Source: Geodermatophilus arenarius
GTDB taxonomy: Bacteria; Actinomycetota; Actinomycetes; Mycobacteriales; Geodermatophilaceae
DNA length: 64,000 nucleotides
NCBI RefSeq assembly: GCF_042654585.1
Contig: NZ_JBHSGR010000012.1
Span: forward strand, 1 to 64,000
Direction of reading: 5' to 3'
Of this stretch, positions 63,867 to 64,000 are shown piece by piece. The stretch's first letter is position 1. Each line of letters begins with the position of its first letter. The notes beneath the pieces were generated by a model, which saw only the letters and a list, made by a program, of their open reading frames with translations, did no database searches and was not told the origin of the DNA. The position numbers were made by a program, and so were the translations under genes.

Positions 63867-64000
63867 ATGCGATCTCCTCGAACCAGTGCGAGTGCCGTGG
63901 CCGTAGCGGCCGTGCTCGTCCTCACCGCCTGTGGCGGGTCGAGCGGCGGGGACGGGGGCGGCGGCGGGGGAGGAGGCGACGGCGACGCGCCGCGGATCGC
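63867..64000 (+). CDS. Lipoprotein, N-terminal part only
   Basis: ATG at 63867. Basic N-terminus, hydrophobic core and lipobox (AVAVAAVLVLTACGG), then a Gly/Asp-rich linker that runs to the window end. Probably a solute-binding or similar surface protein; the rest is outside the window. Confidence 0.7.
   Translation, partial: MRSPRTSASAVAVAAVLVLTACGGSSGGDGGGGGGGGDGDAPRI

Overview
The window is chromosomal DNA from a very GC-rich actinobacterium. Third codon positions are almost all G or C, GTG starts are common, and stop/start overlaps of the GTGA/ATGA type are frequent. A WhiB2-type iron-sulfur regulator, a DUF5709 protein, a DivIVA-like coiled-coil protein, an AfsR/SARP-type regulator, a PASTA serine/threonine kinase and an EthA-type monooxygenase all fit Actinomycetota. 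The overall flavour suggests the Geodermatophilaceae/Frankiales area (inference, not proven). I found no rRNA, tRNA, CRISPR array or insertion sequence. One stand-alone tyrosine recombinase is present.

Layout. 1-9.3 kb: two LuxR-type regulators, a Thr-Pro-repeat micro-protein, a dienelactone hydrolase, a flavin monooxygenase, secreted esterases/lipoproteins, small membrane proteins and a Mug-type uracil-DNA glycosylase. 9.3-13.9 kb: a large SARP-ATPase-TPR regulator divergent from an FAD oxidoreductase, with heptamer direct repeats between them, then a second Thr-rich micro-protein. 14-17.7 kb: flavohemoglobin with a STAS-like gene, divergent from a second globin-reductase translationally coupled to a DivIVA-like gene. 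17.8-20.3 kb: a family-A DNA polymerase, a micro-protein and DUF5709. 20.3-26.6 kb: the phenylacetate catabolic block. paaA-paaB-paaC-paaD-paaE-thioesterase runs leftward, and paaK plus a TetR regulator runs rightward, around a perfect palindrome. 26.6-29.3 kb: a micro-protein and a zinc-finger/coiled-coil protein divergent from the recombinase. 29.3-35.5 kb: a membrane-kinase-flippase fusion, a cupredoxin lipoprotein, and a two-component pair (response regulator fused to a cysteine-less thioredoxin-reductase module, plus a cyclic-nucleotide-binding-domain histidine kinase). 35.5-39.8 kb: an adenylate-cyclase/ATPase/TPR signalling protein and an 8-TM protein. 39.9-44.5 kb: an ethA-hydrolase-SDR operon divergent from a PucR-type regulator. 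44.6-50 kb: a giant CtpI-like P-type ATPase and a BASS-type transporter. 50.3-52.7 kb: a PASTA kinase coupled to a helix-hairpin-helix protein. 52.8-53.9 kb: a c-di-AMP (ydaO-type) riboswitch and its cell-wall-hydrolase-like gene. 53.9-56.8 kb: YihY and TauE/SafE membrane proteins and a paralogue of the 8-TM protein. 56.8-61.5 kb: acyl-CoA ligase plus cyclase-family hydrolase, divergent from a hydroxyacid-oxoacid transhydrogenase, then a hotdog thioesterase. 61.5-64 kb: whiB2, a DGPF/YCII protein with an ECF42-type sigma factor, and the start of a lipoprotein.

How the genes work together. Most coherent is the phenylacetate pathway: PaaK makes phenylacetyl-CoA, PaaABCDE epoxidises it, and a thioesterase probably rescues CoA; the TetR gene is the likely PaaR. 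EthA plus an alpha/beta hydrolase plus an SDR read as a ketone-to-ester-to-alcohol degradation cassette. Several signalling genes (cyclase, CNB-domain kinase, CRP-like site) hint at cyclic-nucleotide control, and the c-di-AMP riboswitch points to wall/osmotic control. None of these regulatory links can be proved from sequence alone.
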